Below, piece after piece: positions 28,870-37,890 of a stretch of 64,000 nt of DNA; position 1 is the stretch's first letter, and the number at the start of each line of letters is the position of its first letter. The stretch comes from Rhizobium oryziradicis. GTDB lineage: Bacteria; Pseudomonadota; Alphaproteobacteria; Rhizobiales; Rhizobiaceae. The position numbers and the translations under genes were made by a program. The stretch covers positions 794,528 through 858,527 of the forward strand of contig NZ_MKIM01000028.1 of assembly GCF_001939045.1 (NCBI RefSeq). The letters run 5' to 3'. Below the pieces are notes generated by a model. The model was not told the DNA's origin and did no database searches. It saw only the letters and a program-made list of their open reading frames with translations.

Positions 28870-29327
28870 TGAGACACCGTTTTCTCCATAAACATGCTCA
28901 ATGGATCTGGCTTATACGGTTCGAAGGGTTCAATCTCGATAAAGCCCGCTTTGCGGTAAAGCCCGATGGCTTCTGGCTGGCTGATGCCGGTTTCGAGGCG
29001 AATGGCACGTAAGGCGAGGCTTTGTGCCTGCTCTTCCAAAGCGGCCATCAGCTTTTTGCCCAGCGATAGACCTCTTGCTTCGGGATCAACAAACATGCGT
29101 TTGATTTCGGCTGTACCATCGCCCGCCTCGACAAGAGCGGCACATCCAACGACCCGCCCCTCGTTGCGGGCCACAAAAAAATGCACAGCGTCTTTTTCCA
29201 GTGCCGATACATCCAGCAGATGGTTGCTTTCTGCCGGGTAGAGCGACGCCATATAGGCATCGGAGAGGGTTAAAAGCCTTATAACGTCGGGCTGGCGGGG
29301 AGATTCTCGGGTTATGATGATCGTCAT
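28863..29327 (-). CDS. GNAT-family N-acetyltransferase
   Basis: The 154-residue protein is a single GNAT domain. The acetyl-CoA loop is seen in PEARGLSLGKKLMAALEEQA, and LYRKAGFIEIEPFEPYKPDP ends the fold. The FVARNEGRVVGCAALVEAG strand pair is typical of small-molecule acetyltransferases. The acceptor is unknown. Its stop overlaps the end of the convergent metallophosphoesterase-like gene. Confidence 0.88.
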   Translation of the reverse strand: MTIIITRESPRQPDVIRLLTLSDAYMASLYPAESNHLLDVSALEKDAVHFFVARNEGRVVGCAALVEAGDGTAEIKRMFVDPEARGLSLGKKLMAALEEQAQSLALRAIRLETGISQPEAIGLYRKAGFIEIEPFEPYKPDPLSMFMEKTVSHQ

Positions 29328-29424
29328 GTTTTTTCCAAAAATACGTCAGATCGCAAGATCAATCTTGGTCCTGCCGTTCTCGCTCTTTAAAAGATAAAAG
29401 TCGATTCCATTGAAGGACGGACCT

Positions 29425-29820
29425 ATGCAGGCTTCTCTTGTAATAATGACCATTCTGGGATGCAATGATAGCGTCAGCCAATGCCAATATATTGCCACGC
29501 CCGAGCAGCGATGGGTGACCGTTGAGCGCTGCAATGCCGATAGCGAAAAGGCACTCGCGGACTACTCAAACGCAAAATACCCAAGCGTTGTGGCCTTTTG
29601 CCAAAAGCAGACCATTGATCAGCCGCAGATTGCCGCTCCAAAGCCAGACGCTACGCCGCCGGTGGTTCCCGAGCAGGAAAAGCGCTCTTTGGCCGGGCGC
29701 GCCATTCGGACAATTCAGGAAGTCTTGCCTGGCAAGGCCGATATCAAGATGGTGTTCACCGCCCCGGTGCATGTTGTCACCGATACTTACGCATGGGCGG
29801 TCAAAATGGTCGGGCAATAA
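29425..29820 (+). CDS. Small protein of unknown function, probably membrane associated or exported
   Basis: The product of 131 residues starts with a short hydrophobic stretch (MQASLVIMTILGC) that could be an incomplete signal peptide or lipoprotein-like segment. A cysteine-containing domain follows (SVSQCQYIATPEQRW, ERCNADSEKAL, VVAFCQKQ), then a linker and a C-terminal helix. AAGGACGG precedes the ATG at 29425. I do not recognise the family; similar short proteins occur in rhizobia. Confidence 0.6.
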   Translation: MQASLVIMTILGCNDSVSQCQYIATPEQRWVTVERCNADSEKALADYSNAKYPSVVAFCQKQTIDQPQIAAPKPDATPPVVPEQEKRSLAGRAIRTIQEVLPGKADIKMVFTAPVHVVTDTYAWAVKMVGQ

Positions 29821-29896
29821 GCGCCCACTTCAGAGTTTGTCAGGCAAAAATGGTCACTGGCTTTCCCGGAAAGACAAAGGAAAACAAAGAAGCCTT

Positions 29897-29998
29897 GGGC
29901 ATCGGCTGAAAAGTGGGAACCGGTTTTCAGAAAAATCCGATGCGTAATAAGAAACTTAGAGCATCGTGCCGATTTCGATTTTCAGTCCGATGCTCTAA
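29897..29998. repeat. Dispersed intergenic repeat, copy C
   Basis: This is the most complete copy: GCATCGGCTGAAAAGTGGG, then ACCGGTTTTCAG, ATCCGATGCG, AGAGCATCG and finally TCCGATGCTCTAAA. Both halves can form stem-loops. It fills the gap between the small protein gene and the convergent DUF2336 gene. Confidence 0.88.
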
Positions 29999-30031
29999 AG
30001 TCCGTTTAGTTCAATCTCAACCTGACGGATT

Positions 30032-31168
30032 TTAGGCGGCATCAACAACCAGATGTGCGGCATAACGGCGAGCCTGACGTCGTTCATCATCGTGCATAAG
30101 GCTTTCCACCAGATCCAGCAGCTTTTGTGCAAAATCGTCACAAGCGAGACTGCGACCTTTGTGCAGCAATGCCTGGCAAATGCTGCCCATTTCACTGTGG
30201 CGTGCAGTTTGCACCGCATTGCGCCACAACATCACCGCCTCGACAAAAAGTGGCGCAACAGAGCGGTTTAACCCTGCCGATTCCAACAGGGCGCGCACAG
30301 CATGCATACGCCCGGTGGCGAGGATGGAGCGCACTCGGCGCTCGTGCACACCGCTCAGCGCTTCAATGGCTGCAGCAAAGAAATCCGCCTTGCCGCGGCA
30401 GAGAATCTCCATCAACAGGGCCGGGGTCAAATGGCCGTTTGCGCACATCTGCTCGACCAGAGCCGGGATTTCTTCAAACGCCACATCGCCCGCAATCACG
30501 GCTGCGGCAGAAACACCGGCCTCGCAATTGACGCGCGACAGTTTGGCCTCGCCCAACGCAAACTGCACCAATGACGAGGCAGCAAACGCATCTCCCACAG
30601 AGCGCACCAGCAGATGTCGCGCCTGCCCCGGAAGATCGGGCCGATCGAGAAGCGCACCGCGAACGGCATCATTGCGGCTATGGCGCTCAGTGAGCCTGAT
30701 CAAACTGAATGGCGAGAGGTTTGCGCTTGGGTTCTCCAGCAAAATCAGGCATTCCGCCATCTCACCGATTTCAACCAGGGCGGCAGCCACGGCAAAGGAA
30801 AGGCCGGGTCTTGCAGCAATCAACGCACGGGTAAAGCTGGACCCTCGCCCCGCCAGATCGACCAGATCGCGATCATCCAGCACGGGTGAGCAAAGAAGTA
30901 TCCGCGAGGCAATCTCAGGCTGATCCTCGGCCAGAGACAGAATCAAAGCGCGCGGTGCATCTGCGGCAGAGCCAAGGGTTTCGGCCAGCGCCAAACGCAC
31001 TTTCGGCGATGGATCATCGAGCAGATAGGTCATTGCCACATAGGTTGAGCGGCGGTCATCATCAGACAAGGCCGATTGCAGATAGGCCCGCCCAAGCGCA
31101 TTGGCCGCCTTGGCACGATCCCCGGCCTTTGCAGTTTCCGACCAGCGAAAGAAAGCCTTTACAAGCAC
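30032..31168 (-). CDS. DUF2336 protein with HEAT-like repeats
   Basis: The 378-residue protein matches DUF2336, an alphaproteobacterial family of helical-repeat proteins. Repeats such as DDPSPKVRLALAETLGSAADAP (residues about 51-72) are HEAT-like. The start is a GTG at 31168. Some DUF2336 proteins elsewhere are tied to envelope or cyclic-di-GMP signalling, but nothing in this locus points to a particular partner. Confidence 0.82.
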   Translation of the reverse strand: MLVKAFFRWSETAKAGDRAKAANALGRAYLQSALSDDDRRSTYVAMTYLLDDPSPKVRLALAETLGSAADAPRALILSLAEDQPEIASRILLCSPVLDDRDLVDLAGRGSSFTRALIAARPGLSFAVAAALVEIGEMAECLILLENPSANLSPFSLIRLTERHSRNDAVRGALLDRPDLPGQARHLLVRSVGDAFAASSLVQFALGEAKLSRVNCEAGVSAAAVIAGDVAFEEIPALVEQMCANGHLTPALLMEILCRGKADFFAAAIEALSGVHERRVRSILATGRMHAVRALLESAGLNRSVAPLFVEAVMLWRNAVQTARHSEMGSICQALLHKGRSLACDDFAQKLLDLVESLMHDDERRQARRYAAHLVVDAA

Positions 31169-31244
31169 CGAGAACCCCGATCAAAACAACAGATAACAGT
31201 TATGATGACGATGCTATAAGTAAAAAGTTTAAGATTGGTTCACC

Positions 31245-31973
31245 ATGTCCATTAACCATAGCCAAATCCCGTCGCATCAGCATTTTTATCTTGGCTCGCG
31301 CCGGTGCCGCAGTATTTTGCTGATAGAGAATGAGAGAGAGGTCTTGCCGTGCACGCCGGATGCGCTGGCTGTGAATGGAGGCAACCTCAAAGCACGGGTG
31401 GAAAAACTCCGTCACAGCGCGCTGGGCACCCTGCCCCTTTTGCTGTGCATTTCCGCCACGCTGGATAATGACGCCTTCGCAGAGAGGCTCCGCGATCTGA
31501 TGGGGCTGACGCCGGACGGCTTCATTCTCACGGATGCAAGTGACCACGCCGATGGGGAGCGGCTGGATGCAATGCTGCGTGTGGAAGAGGCTTTGGCGGG
31601 ATTGCCAGATGGGCAAACGCGCTTTCTCGCAATGCTCGGTTTTGAAACCCGGGGCTTTGCTTCAACAATTGCCTTGGCACAAAGCTCAGCCCGTCTCATT
31701 GCCATAGGGCAAGACAGTCGGGCCATTGCAACAGCGATTGGAGCAAAGACAACGGAGGCGGCCGAGCCGGTTTTGCAAACCTGCCGCAGCCATGTTCAGC
31801 TCGCTGGTGCAAGTGCAAAAATTCCGGTGTGCGAAATTCTTGGCACCAGCCCACAGCCCTTCGCGAAGCAGGTGGAAACCTTGGTCAACCAAGGTTTTCA
31901 GACACTCATCACGGATGAGTCGCACAGCATTGCAATGATCAACGCTGCCTTTGAAAAAGCATCAAGCCTTTGA
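31245..31973 (+). CDS. Divergent CitE/HpcH-like lyase domain protein
   Basis: The 242-residue protein resembles a degenerate CitE-type (HpcH/HpaI aldolase/citrate lyase) TIM barrel. RSILLIENEREV aligns with the family's N-terminal strand, LGFETRGFASTIALA with the IET-containing strand, IGQDSRAIA with the GxxDLAAD strand, and GFQTLITDESHSIAMINAAF with the C-terminal IHPxQ region. Key acidic and arginine residues of active lyases are not obvious, so it may be inactive or have a new substrate. The first 20 residues are unusual and the true start may lie downstream. It overlaps the convergent flavin reductase gene by 12 bases. Confidence 0.5.
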   Translation: MSINHSQIPSHQHFYLGSRRCRSILLIENEREVLPCTPDALAVNGGNLKARVEKLRHSALGTLPLLLCISATLDNDAFAERLRDLMGLTPDGFILTDASDHADGERLDAMLRVEEALAGLPDGQTRFLAMLGFETRGFASTIALAQSSARLIAIGQDSRAIATAIGAKTTEAAEPVLQTCRSHVQLAGASAKIPVCEILGTSPQPFAKQVETLVNQGFQTLITDESHSIAMINAAFEKASSL

Positions 31974-32567
31974 GGGGCGCGTCATCTGAAACACCTCGGT
32001 GACGGTTGCATAATCCATATAGCCAAGCCGTGCCAACGGCTGAACCAGCGTGACATCAAAACGTCCATCCCGCATGGCTCTGTCGGCAATATGAATTCCG
32101 ACCACCTCGCCAAACACCACAAAATTAGAGGATGGTTCGCCTGAGCGCGTTTTGGGCGAAATCACCTCTGTGACTTGGCATTCCAAGACGGAATAGGCTT
32201 CACCCACGTAGGGCGCATCCACCAGTTTTCCAACAACAGGCGTCAATCCGGCCATTTCAAACTCACTCACGCCATAGCCCGCAGGAGCCGATGAAACGTT
32301 CATCGCATCGCGCAAATCATGGCTGACAAAATTGACTGTGAAGCAGCCAGTTTCTTCAATGTTGCGCAAACTGTCTTTTCGACCCAAGGATGAAAACATC
32401 ACCATCTTTGGCACTTCGGATATGGCATTGAAAAAAGAATAGGGTGCCAGATTGAGAGAACCATCCTTGCCCTTGGAGCCGATCCAACCAATGGGGCGCG
32501 GCGACACAATCGCCTTGAAGGGATCATGCGCCATGCCATGGCTGTTGTTTTCAGTGTCGTAAAACAT
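31962..32567 (-). CDS. Flavin reductase-like FMN-binding protein
   Basis: The 201-residue protein belongs to the flavin reductase/FMN-binding split-barrel family (RutF/HpaC-like and the longer DIM6/NTAB group). PFKAIVSPRPIGWIGSKGKDGSLNLAPYSFFNAIS is the family's N-terminal signature, given here as residues 18-52. It would use NAD(P)H to reduce FMN or act as an FMN-binding oxidoreductase. The ATG at 32567 overlaps the nitroreductase stop (TGATG), indicating a two-gene operon. Confidence 0.88.
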   Translation of the reverse strand: MFYDTENNSHGMAHDPFKAIVSPRPIGWIGSKGKDGSLNLAPYSFFNAISEVPKMVMFSSLGRKDSLRNIEETGCFTVNFVSHDLRDAMNVSSAPAGYGVSEFEMAGLTPVVGKLVDAPYVGEAYSVLECQVTEVISPKTRSGEPSSNFVVFGEVVGIHIADRAMRDGRFDVTLVQPLARLGYMDYATVTEVFQMTRPSKA

Positions 32568-33151
32568 CAATCATCGCCTCCCACCCACGTGACAACATCG
32601 TCTAGGGATGGGCGGGGACGCTCGGTAATCGGAAACGTGGTAGAGCCCATGTGGATAAAGCCAGCAACGCGCTCGCCCGGCTGAATGCCAAGCAGCGGAA
32701 ACGCATCACTGTCAAACGCGAACCACTCTGATAGCCAATTGGCCACATAGCCATGGGCATTGGCCGCCATCAGCACATTGATGCACACAGCGCCTGCGGA
32801 CATCACCTGCTCCCATTCCGGCACCTTTGCATGGGCACTGGCCGTACTGACCACGCCGATCACCACGGGCGCGCGGGTAAAGCGCGAGCGTTCCACCGCA
32901 ATCATGTCTTCGCTCAAGTCGGGCCGCTTTACCAGCGCCATGCTCAACAGCGCTTCACCAATTTCAGCCCGCCGATCACCCCGATAGACAATGAAGCGCC
33001 ATGGAGCCAATTTGCCATGATCGGGCACCCGCACAGCAAGTTTCAATATGTCTTCAAGCTCACTTTTGGATGGCCCCGGCTCACACATCTGAAAAGCAGG
33101 CACGGACCGGCGCGTTGCGAGGTAATCTAGAAGTTTAATCTGTTCATACAT
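32567..33151 (-). CDS. Nitroreductase-family protein (YdjA-like)
   Basis: The 194-residue FMN-dependent oxidoreductase shows YLATRRSVPAF near the N-terminus, APWRFIV, and GYVANWLSEWFAF with FIHMGS near the C-terminus, as in the YdjA group. Substrates may include nitro compounds or enones. It is the first gene of a pair with the FMN-binding flavin reductase, which could supply reduced flavin; that link is inference. Confidence 0.88.
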   Translation of the reverse strand: MYEQIKLLDYLATRRSVPAFQMCEPGPSKSELEDILKLAVRVPDHGKLAPWRFIVYRGDRRAEIGEALLSMALVKRPDLSEDMIAVERSRFTRAPVVIGVVSTASAHAKVPEWEQVMSAGAVCINVLMAANAHGYVANWLSEWFAFDSDAFPLLGIQPGERVAGFIHMGSTTFPITERPRPSLDDVVTWVGGDD

Positions 33152-33364
33152 ATCGAATGTCTCTCACGGGCAAAGCAACTGGAATCAATCAAGCTGAGTT
33201 TTGCAGCAAACGCGCTGCAATGGGAAGCGCGACAGCGCATTTGAATTTGCCTTTCCGCATGCGTGCGCTCATCGAAAACCTTGAACCAGTGAAAACCTTG
33301 AATTTGCCATTGTCGCAAGATTGTAGTAATTGCACACCAAGGCAATGAAACGGTCGGAACTGTT

Positions 33365-34351
33365 ATGATATCTTTTTCCTGCCGTCTTCCCGTGATCATG
33401 ACCGTGATGCTGATGGCAGCAGGCCTGCAAGGCGCGCGGGCGGAAGACGCTTTCGAGACATTCAAGCAGTTGGATGGCAGCACCAAGATGCCAAAGCTCA
33501 ACGCTTTTTCCAATCCATCCGTAAACCCGGTTCAATCCAATGCGCGATTGGTCAAATTTGAGGCAAAGCTGGACAAGGATGCCCAGCCCATGCAGCAAGG
33601 CCTGCAATGGCGCGTTTACAGCCCCATTGCAGGCAGCGATGGAAAATTGCCCATGATCGCCAGCAGCCAGGGCGGAACCGCCGATCTTCAGCTGGCCCCC
33701 GGCGATTATTTTGTGAATGTATCGTTTGGCCGCGCTGGTATCACCCGTAAATTAAGCGTTCCGGCTGAAGGCGATGTGGCAACGCAGGTGATGGTGCTTG
33801 ATGCGGGCGGCATGGTCTTGAATGCCGTGACAGGTGAAAACACCCGGATCCAATCCACCAAATTGAAATTCAAAATTTATGCAGGCGATGGTCAGGACGA
33901 TACCGGACACAACCTGATCATGGATAATGTTGAGCCCAACACGCTGATCAGCTTGAACTCTGGCACCTATCATGTCGTATCGGAATATGGCTCGGTGAAC
34001 GCCGTTGTGCGCGCTGATATCAAGGTGGAAGCAAACAAGATCACTGAAGCCACCCTGCAGCACCGCGCAGCACAAATGAACTTCAAGCTCGTCTCCAATC
34101 CCGGCGGGGAAGCCATTGCAGACACTGCCTGGTCGATTCTGACATCCTCAGGCGACGCGGTGGCCGAAAGCGTCAGTGCTTTTCCCGTTCTGGTGCTTTC
34201 AGAGGGAAATTACACGGCAATTGCGCGCAACAAGGACAACATCTACCAGAAAGACTTCAACGTCAAAGCTGGCGTCAATACCGACGTTGAACTGGTGATG
34301 AAAGACAGCGCGCAGAACCTGCAAAAGGCCAGCATTTACGACACCAACTGA
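33365..34351 (+). CDS. Exported beta-rich protein of unknown function
   Basis: The 328-residue protein has a signal peptide ending at about residue 26 (GLQGARAE). The mature region contains at least three related beta-sandwich-like segments; each has an LxPGxYxVxVxxG or LNSGTYHVVSEYG turn and a following strand, like prealbumin or carboxypeptidase-regulatory folds (LAPGDYFVNVSFG, LNSGTYHVVSEYG, LSEGNYTAIARN). No catalytic motif is evident. Related proteins are found across Rhizobiaceae as far as I recall. It is monocistronic. Confidence 0.72.
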   Translation: MISFSCRLPVIMTVMLMAAGLQGARAEDAFETFKQLDGSTKMPKLNAFSNPSVNPVQSNARLVKFEAKLDKDAQPMQQGLQWRVYSPIAGSDGKLPMIASSQGGTADLQLAPGDYFVNVSFGRAGITRKLSVPAEGDVATQVMVLDAGGMVLNAVTGENTRIQSTKLKFKIYAGDGQDDTGHNLIMDNVEPNTLISLNSGTYHVVSEYGSVNAVVRADIKVEANKITEATLQHRAAQMNFKLVSNPGGEAIADTAWSILTSSGDAVAESVSAFPVLVLSEGNYTAIARNKDNIYQKDFNVKAGVNTDVELVMKDSAQNLQKASIYDTN

Positions 34352-34388
34352 CGCGCAACACCTCTTTGTCGTTCCCATTCTTGCCGCG

Positions 34389-34477
34389 AGAGCATCGGCT
34401 GAATAGTGGGAACAGGTTTTCAGATAAATCCGATGTGCAAACAAAAACTTGGAGCATGGTGCGTTTTATCGAATGCG
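34389..34477. repeat. Dispersed intergenic repeat, copy D
   Basis: It starts AGAGCATCGGCTGAATAGTGG, has the AGGTTTTCAGATAAATCCGATG arm and then GGAGCATGG. The second hairpin is degenerate. It lies in a 363-bp gap whose right part (34480-34714) is AT rich and holds only the promoter region of the next gene. Confidence 0.82.
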
Positions 34478-34714
34478 TGGGGCTGTCGCTGTATCGTTGC
34501 GATCCATTTTTAAAAATGGAGAAACAATGATCGAATTGTGACTAAAAAAGCACGGGCGCAACAGTGTAAACCCTGGATAATCTTGACTACAAAGGTTTAT
34601 TTTCGTTTCACTCATACATCCAGAAATACTGCGGCATTTTGCCAGTCTTAAATTCTTCAATCCCAATAACGACCTCTCTCAATGTTACAATTGATACATC
34701 ATTGGGAGTGAAAA

Positions 34715-35269
34715 ATGAAAATCTTATCCGTAAAATCTGTCATCGTTCTTCTCGCTGCCGTCGCGGTACCATCCATATCAATGGCCGCCGCATGCAAACC
34801 AGCGATCAGCGAAGCTGAAGTCAAAACCACGCAGGACAAATGGGGAAAAGGTCTGGTTGAAATCGGCGCGGCAAAAAATCCAAAAGCTGAAGCAGAAAAA
34901 TTTATTGCGGATATCTATGCCTACCAGAATGGTCCCGTGCTTTTCAAACCAACAGTAGCATCAACAGACGAATTCCGCCAAACACCGGAAGAAGCGCTAT
35001 CCTACTTCGTCACAGGTCAGGATAAAGAAGACAAAGGTTTTGCGCTGGCACCCTATACCAAGGTTCGTTTTGAAAACCACGCCATAACCTATGACTGCAA
35101 TACGGCGGTCTCAATGGGCAATTACTATTTCACTGGCAAAGATGGCAAGGAAACAAAGGTAACCTACACCATGGGATTTGTGAAAGAACCGGATGGGAAA
35201 GTTAAAATCAACATCCAGCACTCTTCACTTCCCTATGTTGCAGAGAAAGCTAAAGACAAAAAGGGATGA
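34715..35269 (+). CDS. Exported SnoaL/CaMKII-association-like fold protein
   Basis: The 184-residue protein has a clear signal peptide (cleavage near SMAAA, residue about 25). The mature domain resembles cone-shaped SnoaL/NTF2-like proteins of the CaMKII-association type: WGKGLVEIGAAKNP, GPVLFKPTVAS, ALSYFVTG, FENHAITYDC, and MGNYYFTGKDGKETKVTYT with HSSLPYV at the end. Homologues are sometimes misnamed phosphoribosyl-AMP cyclohydrolase in databases; it has no resemblance to HisI, which lies elsewhere in this window. A terminator follows. Confidence 0.72.
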   Translation: MKILSVKSVIVLLAAVAVPSISMAAACKPAISEAEVKTTQDKWGKGLVEIGAAKNPKAEAEKFIADIYAYQNGPVLFKPTVASTDEFRQTPEEALSYFVTGQDKEDKGFALAPYTKVRFENHAITYDCNTAVSMGNYYFTGKDGKETKVTYTMGFVKEPDGKVKINIQHSSLPYVAEKAKDKKG

Positions 35270-35306
35270 TCTTCACTGAAGACGTGAGGCATCTTGAATT
35301 CAAGAA

Positions 35307-35330
35307 AAGGGGCGCTTCAAAGCGCCCCTT
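35307..35330. terminator. Bidirectional hairpin terminator before thrS end
   Basis: AAGGGGCGCTT and AAGCGCCCCTT form a perfect stem around CA. T-rich tracts follow in both directions (TTGATTGTTT on plus, TTTTCTTG on minus). It serves the exported protein gene and the convergent thrS. Confidence 0.82.
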
Positions 35331-35336
35331 GATTGT

Positions 35337-37340
35337 TTAAAGTTTCGCTGCGCGTTGTGCGGCTTTGCGCTTGACGTCTGGCGGCGTTGCTTCATCCACC
35401 AGCGAGGCAATCACCTCTTCCAGCGTCATCGACACCTGATCCTGGCTACCAAGGCGGCGAACATTCACCGTGCGCTCTTCAGCCTCGCGCTTACCGCAGA
35501 CGATGATGGCAGGCACCTTGCCAACCGAGTGCTCGCGGATCTTGTAATTGATCTTCTCGTTGCGGAAATCGGTTTCCACTTCGAGGCCAGCATCACGCAG
35601 CAATTCGGCAACTTCTCGACCGTAATCGTCAGCCTCGGAGGTAATGGTGGCAACCACCACCTGCAAAGGTGCAAACCACAGCGGCATGTGACCGGCAAAA
35701 TTCTCGATCAGAATGCCAAGGAAACGCTCCATCGAGCCGCAAATGGCGCGGTGGATCATCACCGGCTGGGTCTTTTCCGAGTTCTGATCAATGTAGAAAG
35801 CACCAAAGCGTTCCGGCAGGTTAAAGTCCACCTGCGTCGTGCCGCACTGCCAGTCGCGGCCAATGGCATCCTTCAACGTATACTCGAACTTAGGCCCATA
35901 AAACGCGCCCTCGCCCGGCAAAATGCCGGTCTTGATGCGACCGCCGGATTGCTCCTCGATGGTCTTCAAAACCTCCATCATCACGCTTTCAGCGCGATCC
36001 CACAGATCGTCAGAGCCAACGCGCTTTTCAGGACGAGTGGAGAGCTTGACCACCACTTCCTGAAAGCCGAAGTCTTCGTAAACCGACAGGATCAAGTCAT
36101 TGATCCGCAGGCATTCTGCCGCCATCTGCTCTTCGGTGCAGAACACATGCGCATCATCCTGCGTGAAGCCGCGCACGCGCATCAACCCATGCAAAGCGCC
36201 AGACGCTTCATAGCGATGCACAAGGCCGAATTCTGCAAGGCGAACAGGCAATTCGCGATAAGATTTCAATCCATGCTTGAAGATTTGCACGTGGCCGGGG
36301 CAGTTCATGGGCTTCAATGCAAACACACGCTGATCGGCTTCCGGGTCATTCGGATTGGTGAACGCATGGGCGGATTTAACCGCAAACATGTTTTCCTGAT
36401 ACCAGCCCCAGTGACCGGATGTCTCCCATAGCGACTTGTCCAGCACCTGTGGCGCGTTGACTTCCTGATATTTGCCAGCCAGACGGCGGCGCATATAGGC
36501 GGTCAGGGTCTGGAACATCTTCCAGCCCTTGCCATGCCAGAACACCACGCCCGGACCTTCTTCCTGAAAATGGAACAGGTCCATTTCACGGCCCAGCTTG
36601 CGGTGGTCGCGCTTTTCAGCCTCGGCCAGAATGTGCAGATAATTGTCCAGCTGCTCCTGCTCGGCAAAGGCAGTGCCGTAAATGCGCGTCAGCATCGGAT
36701 TGTTGCTGTCACCACGCCAATAGGCACCAGCCACCTTCATCAGCTTGAAAGCGGTGCCAATCTGGCCTGTGGAGGCCATGTGCGGACCACGGCAAAGGTC
36801 AAACCAATCGCCCTGATAATAGATCTTGAGATCCTGATCTTCCGGGATCGCATCAACCAGCTCAACCTTGTACTTCTCGCCCTTGGCGGCAAAAACCTCG
36901 CGCGCCTTGTTGCGCGGCCAAACCTCTTTGGTGAAAGGCTTGTTGCGCTGGATGATTTCCTTCATCCGCTTTTCGATCTTTGGCAGATCTTCCGGCGTGA
37001 AGGGTTCAGCCTTGGCAAAGTCGTAGTAAAAACCGTTTTCAATCACCGGACCAATAGTCACCTGGGTTCCGGGCCACAGCTCTTGCACGGCTTCGGCCAT
37101 GACGTGGGCGGCATCGTGACGGATCAGCTCAAGCGCCCGTGGATCGGTGCGAGTCACGATCTCGATCTTGCCGTCTGTCACTGGGTCAGAAAGGTCACGC
37201 ACTTCGCCATCAATGGCAATGGCAACGGCTTTCTTGACCAGCGATTTGGAGATGGATTCAGCCACATCACGGCCGGTTGCGCCAGCCTCATAGGTGCGCA
37301 CAGAACCATCTGGAAATGTTAGGGAAATAGGGTTTGACAT
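35337..37340 (-). CDS. thrS: Threonyl-tRNA synthetase
   Basis: The 667-residue protein is a full class II synthetase. An N-terminal TGS domain (PDGSVRTYEAGATGRDVA) is followed by the editing (SAD) domain with HDAAHVMAEAVQ, the catalytic core with MNCPGHVQIFK and RVRGFTQDDAHVFC, and the C-terminal anticodon-binding domain. Start at the ATG at 37340 gives MSNPISLTFPDGS. A 100-bp region separates it from the DUF2267 gene. Confidence 0.96.
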   Translation of the reverse strand: MSNPISLTFPDGSVRTYEAGATGRDVAESISKSLVKKAVAIAIDGEVRDLSDPVTDGKIEIVTRTDPRALELIRHDAAHVMAEAVQELWPGTQVTIGPVIENGFYYDFAKAEPFTPEDLPKIEKRMKEIIQRNKPFTKEVWPRNKAREVFAAKGEKYKVELVDAIPEDQDLKIYYQGDWFDLCRGPHMASTGQIGTAFKLMKVAGAYWRGDSNNPMLTRIYGTAFAEQEQLDNYLHILAEAEKRDHRKLGREMDLFHFQEEGPGVVFWHGKGWKMFQTLTAYMRRRLAGKYQEVNAPQVLDKSLWETSGHWGWYQENMFAVKSAHAFTNPNDPEADQRVFALKPMNCPGHVQIFKHGLKSYRELPVRLAEFGLVHRYEASGALHGLMRVRGFTQDDAHVFCTEEQMAAECLRINDLILSVYEDFGFQEVVVKLSTRPEKRVGSDDLWDRAESVMMEVLKTIEEQSGGRIKTGILPGEGAFYGPKFEYTLKDAIGRDWQCGTTQVDFNLPERFGAFYIDQNSEKTQPVMIHRAICGSMERFLGILIENFAGHMPLWFAPLQVVVATITSEADDYGREVAELLRDAGLEVETDFRNEKINYKIREHSVGKVPAIIVCGKREAEERTVNVRRLGSQDQVSMTLEEVIASLVDEATPPDVKRKAAQRAAKL

Positions 37341-37467
37341 GCTAGGTCTCCTTATCCAGTCCCGCCAACCAATGCGGGTGGTGCAAAATGGCCGATTCCT
37401 GATCGGCAACAAACGTGGGCTGAATAGGCCGAAAGTGTTACAGAGTAAAGAATTTCTTCGAAATTCT

Positions 37468-37887
37468 CTAAACCGCCCAATAGGCTGATGCCTCCGGTGC
37501 CAGCTGATTCAGTGCCCGCTGAAAGGCTACAGGGTCTACCGATTGGCGCAAGGCGAAAGCCACATCGGCAATGGACGTGTCTGGCGAAAAATTATGGTCG
37601 CGGCGCAAGGCTTTGACCTCATGCGTCATGTCAGCCCGGCTGCCAAACGGTTTGATGGCGCGAGACATATCCCACTCGGACACAAAAATGGCCCGCAACA
37701 CAGCTGGCAACGCTTGCGCAAACGCAATGGCCTCAGAAACCGTCAAGCGAGACCGAAACACCTGCAACACGCCCTGCACCATCGTATAGGTCTGGTTACG
37801 GGTGGTCAGGCCAGAGCGCTCACGCGCGGCCTCCATGAAGGCATCAAACTGCTCTGACGCATGGCGATATTCCATGGGCATCGGCAT
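37468..37887 (-). CDS. DUF2267 protein
   Basis: The 139-residue, mostly helical protein matches DUF2267 (FDAFMEAARERSGLTTRNQTY, EAIAFAQALPAVLRAIF). The function is unknown. It starts four bases after the yidD stop; three in-frame ATGs (37887, 37881, 37875) make the exact start uncertain. The close spacing implies it is the last gene of the IscU-like/yidD unit. Confidence 0.8.
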   Translation of the reverse strand: MPMPMEYRHASEQFDAFMEAARERSGLTTRNQTYTMVQGVLQVFRSRLTVSEAIAFAQALPAVLRAIFVSEWDMSRAIKPFGSRADMTHEVKALRRDHNFSPDTSIADVAFALRQSVDPVAFQRALNQLAPEASAYWAV

Positions 37888-37890
37888 ATG

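Noticed and set aside
34715..35269. Phosphoribosyl-AMP cyclohydrolase as a name for the exported protein
   Set aside because: It has a signal peptide and a SnoaL-like fold pattern and lacks HisI motifs; the true hisI is at 39695.
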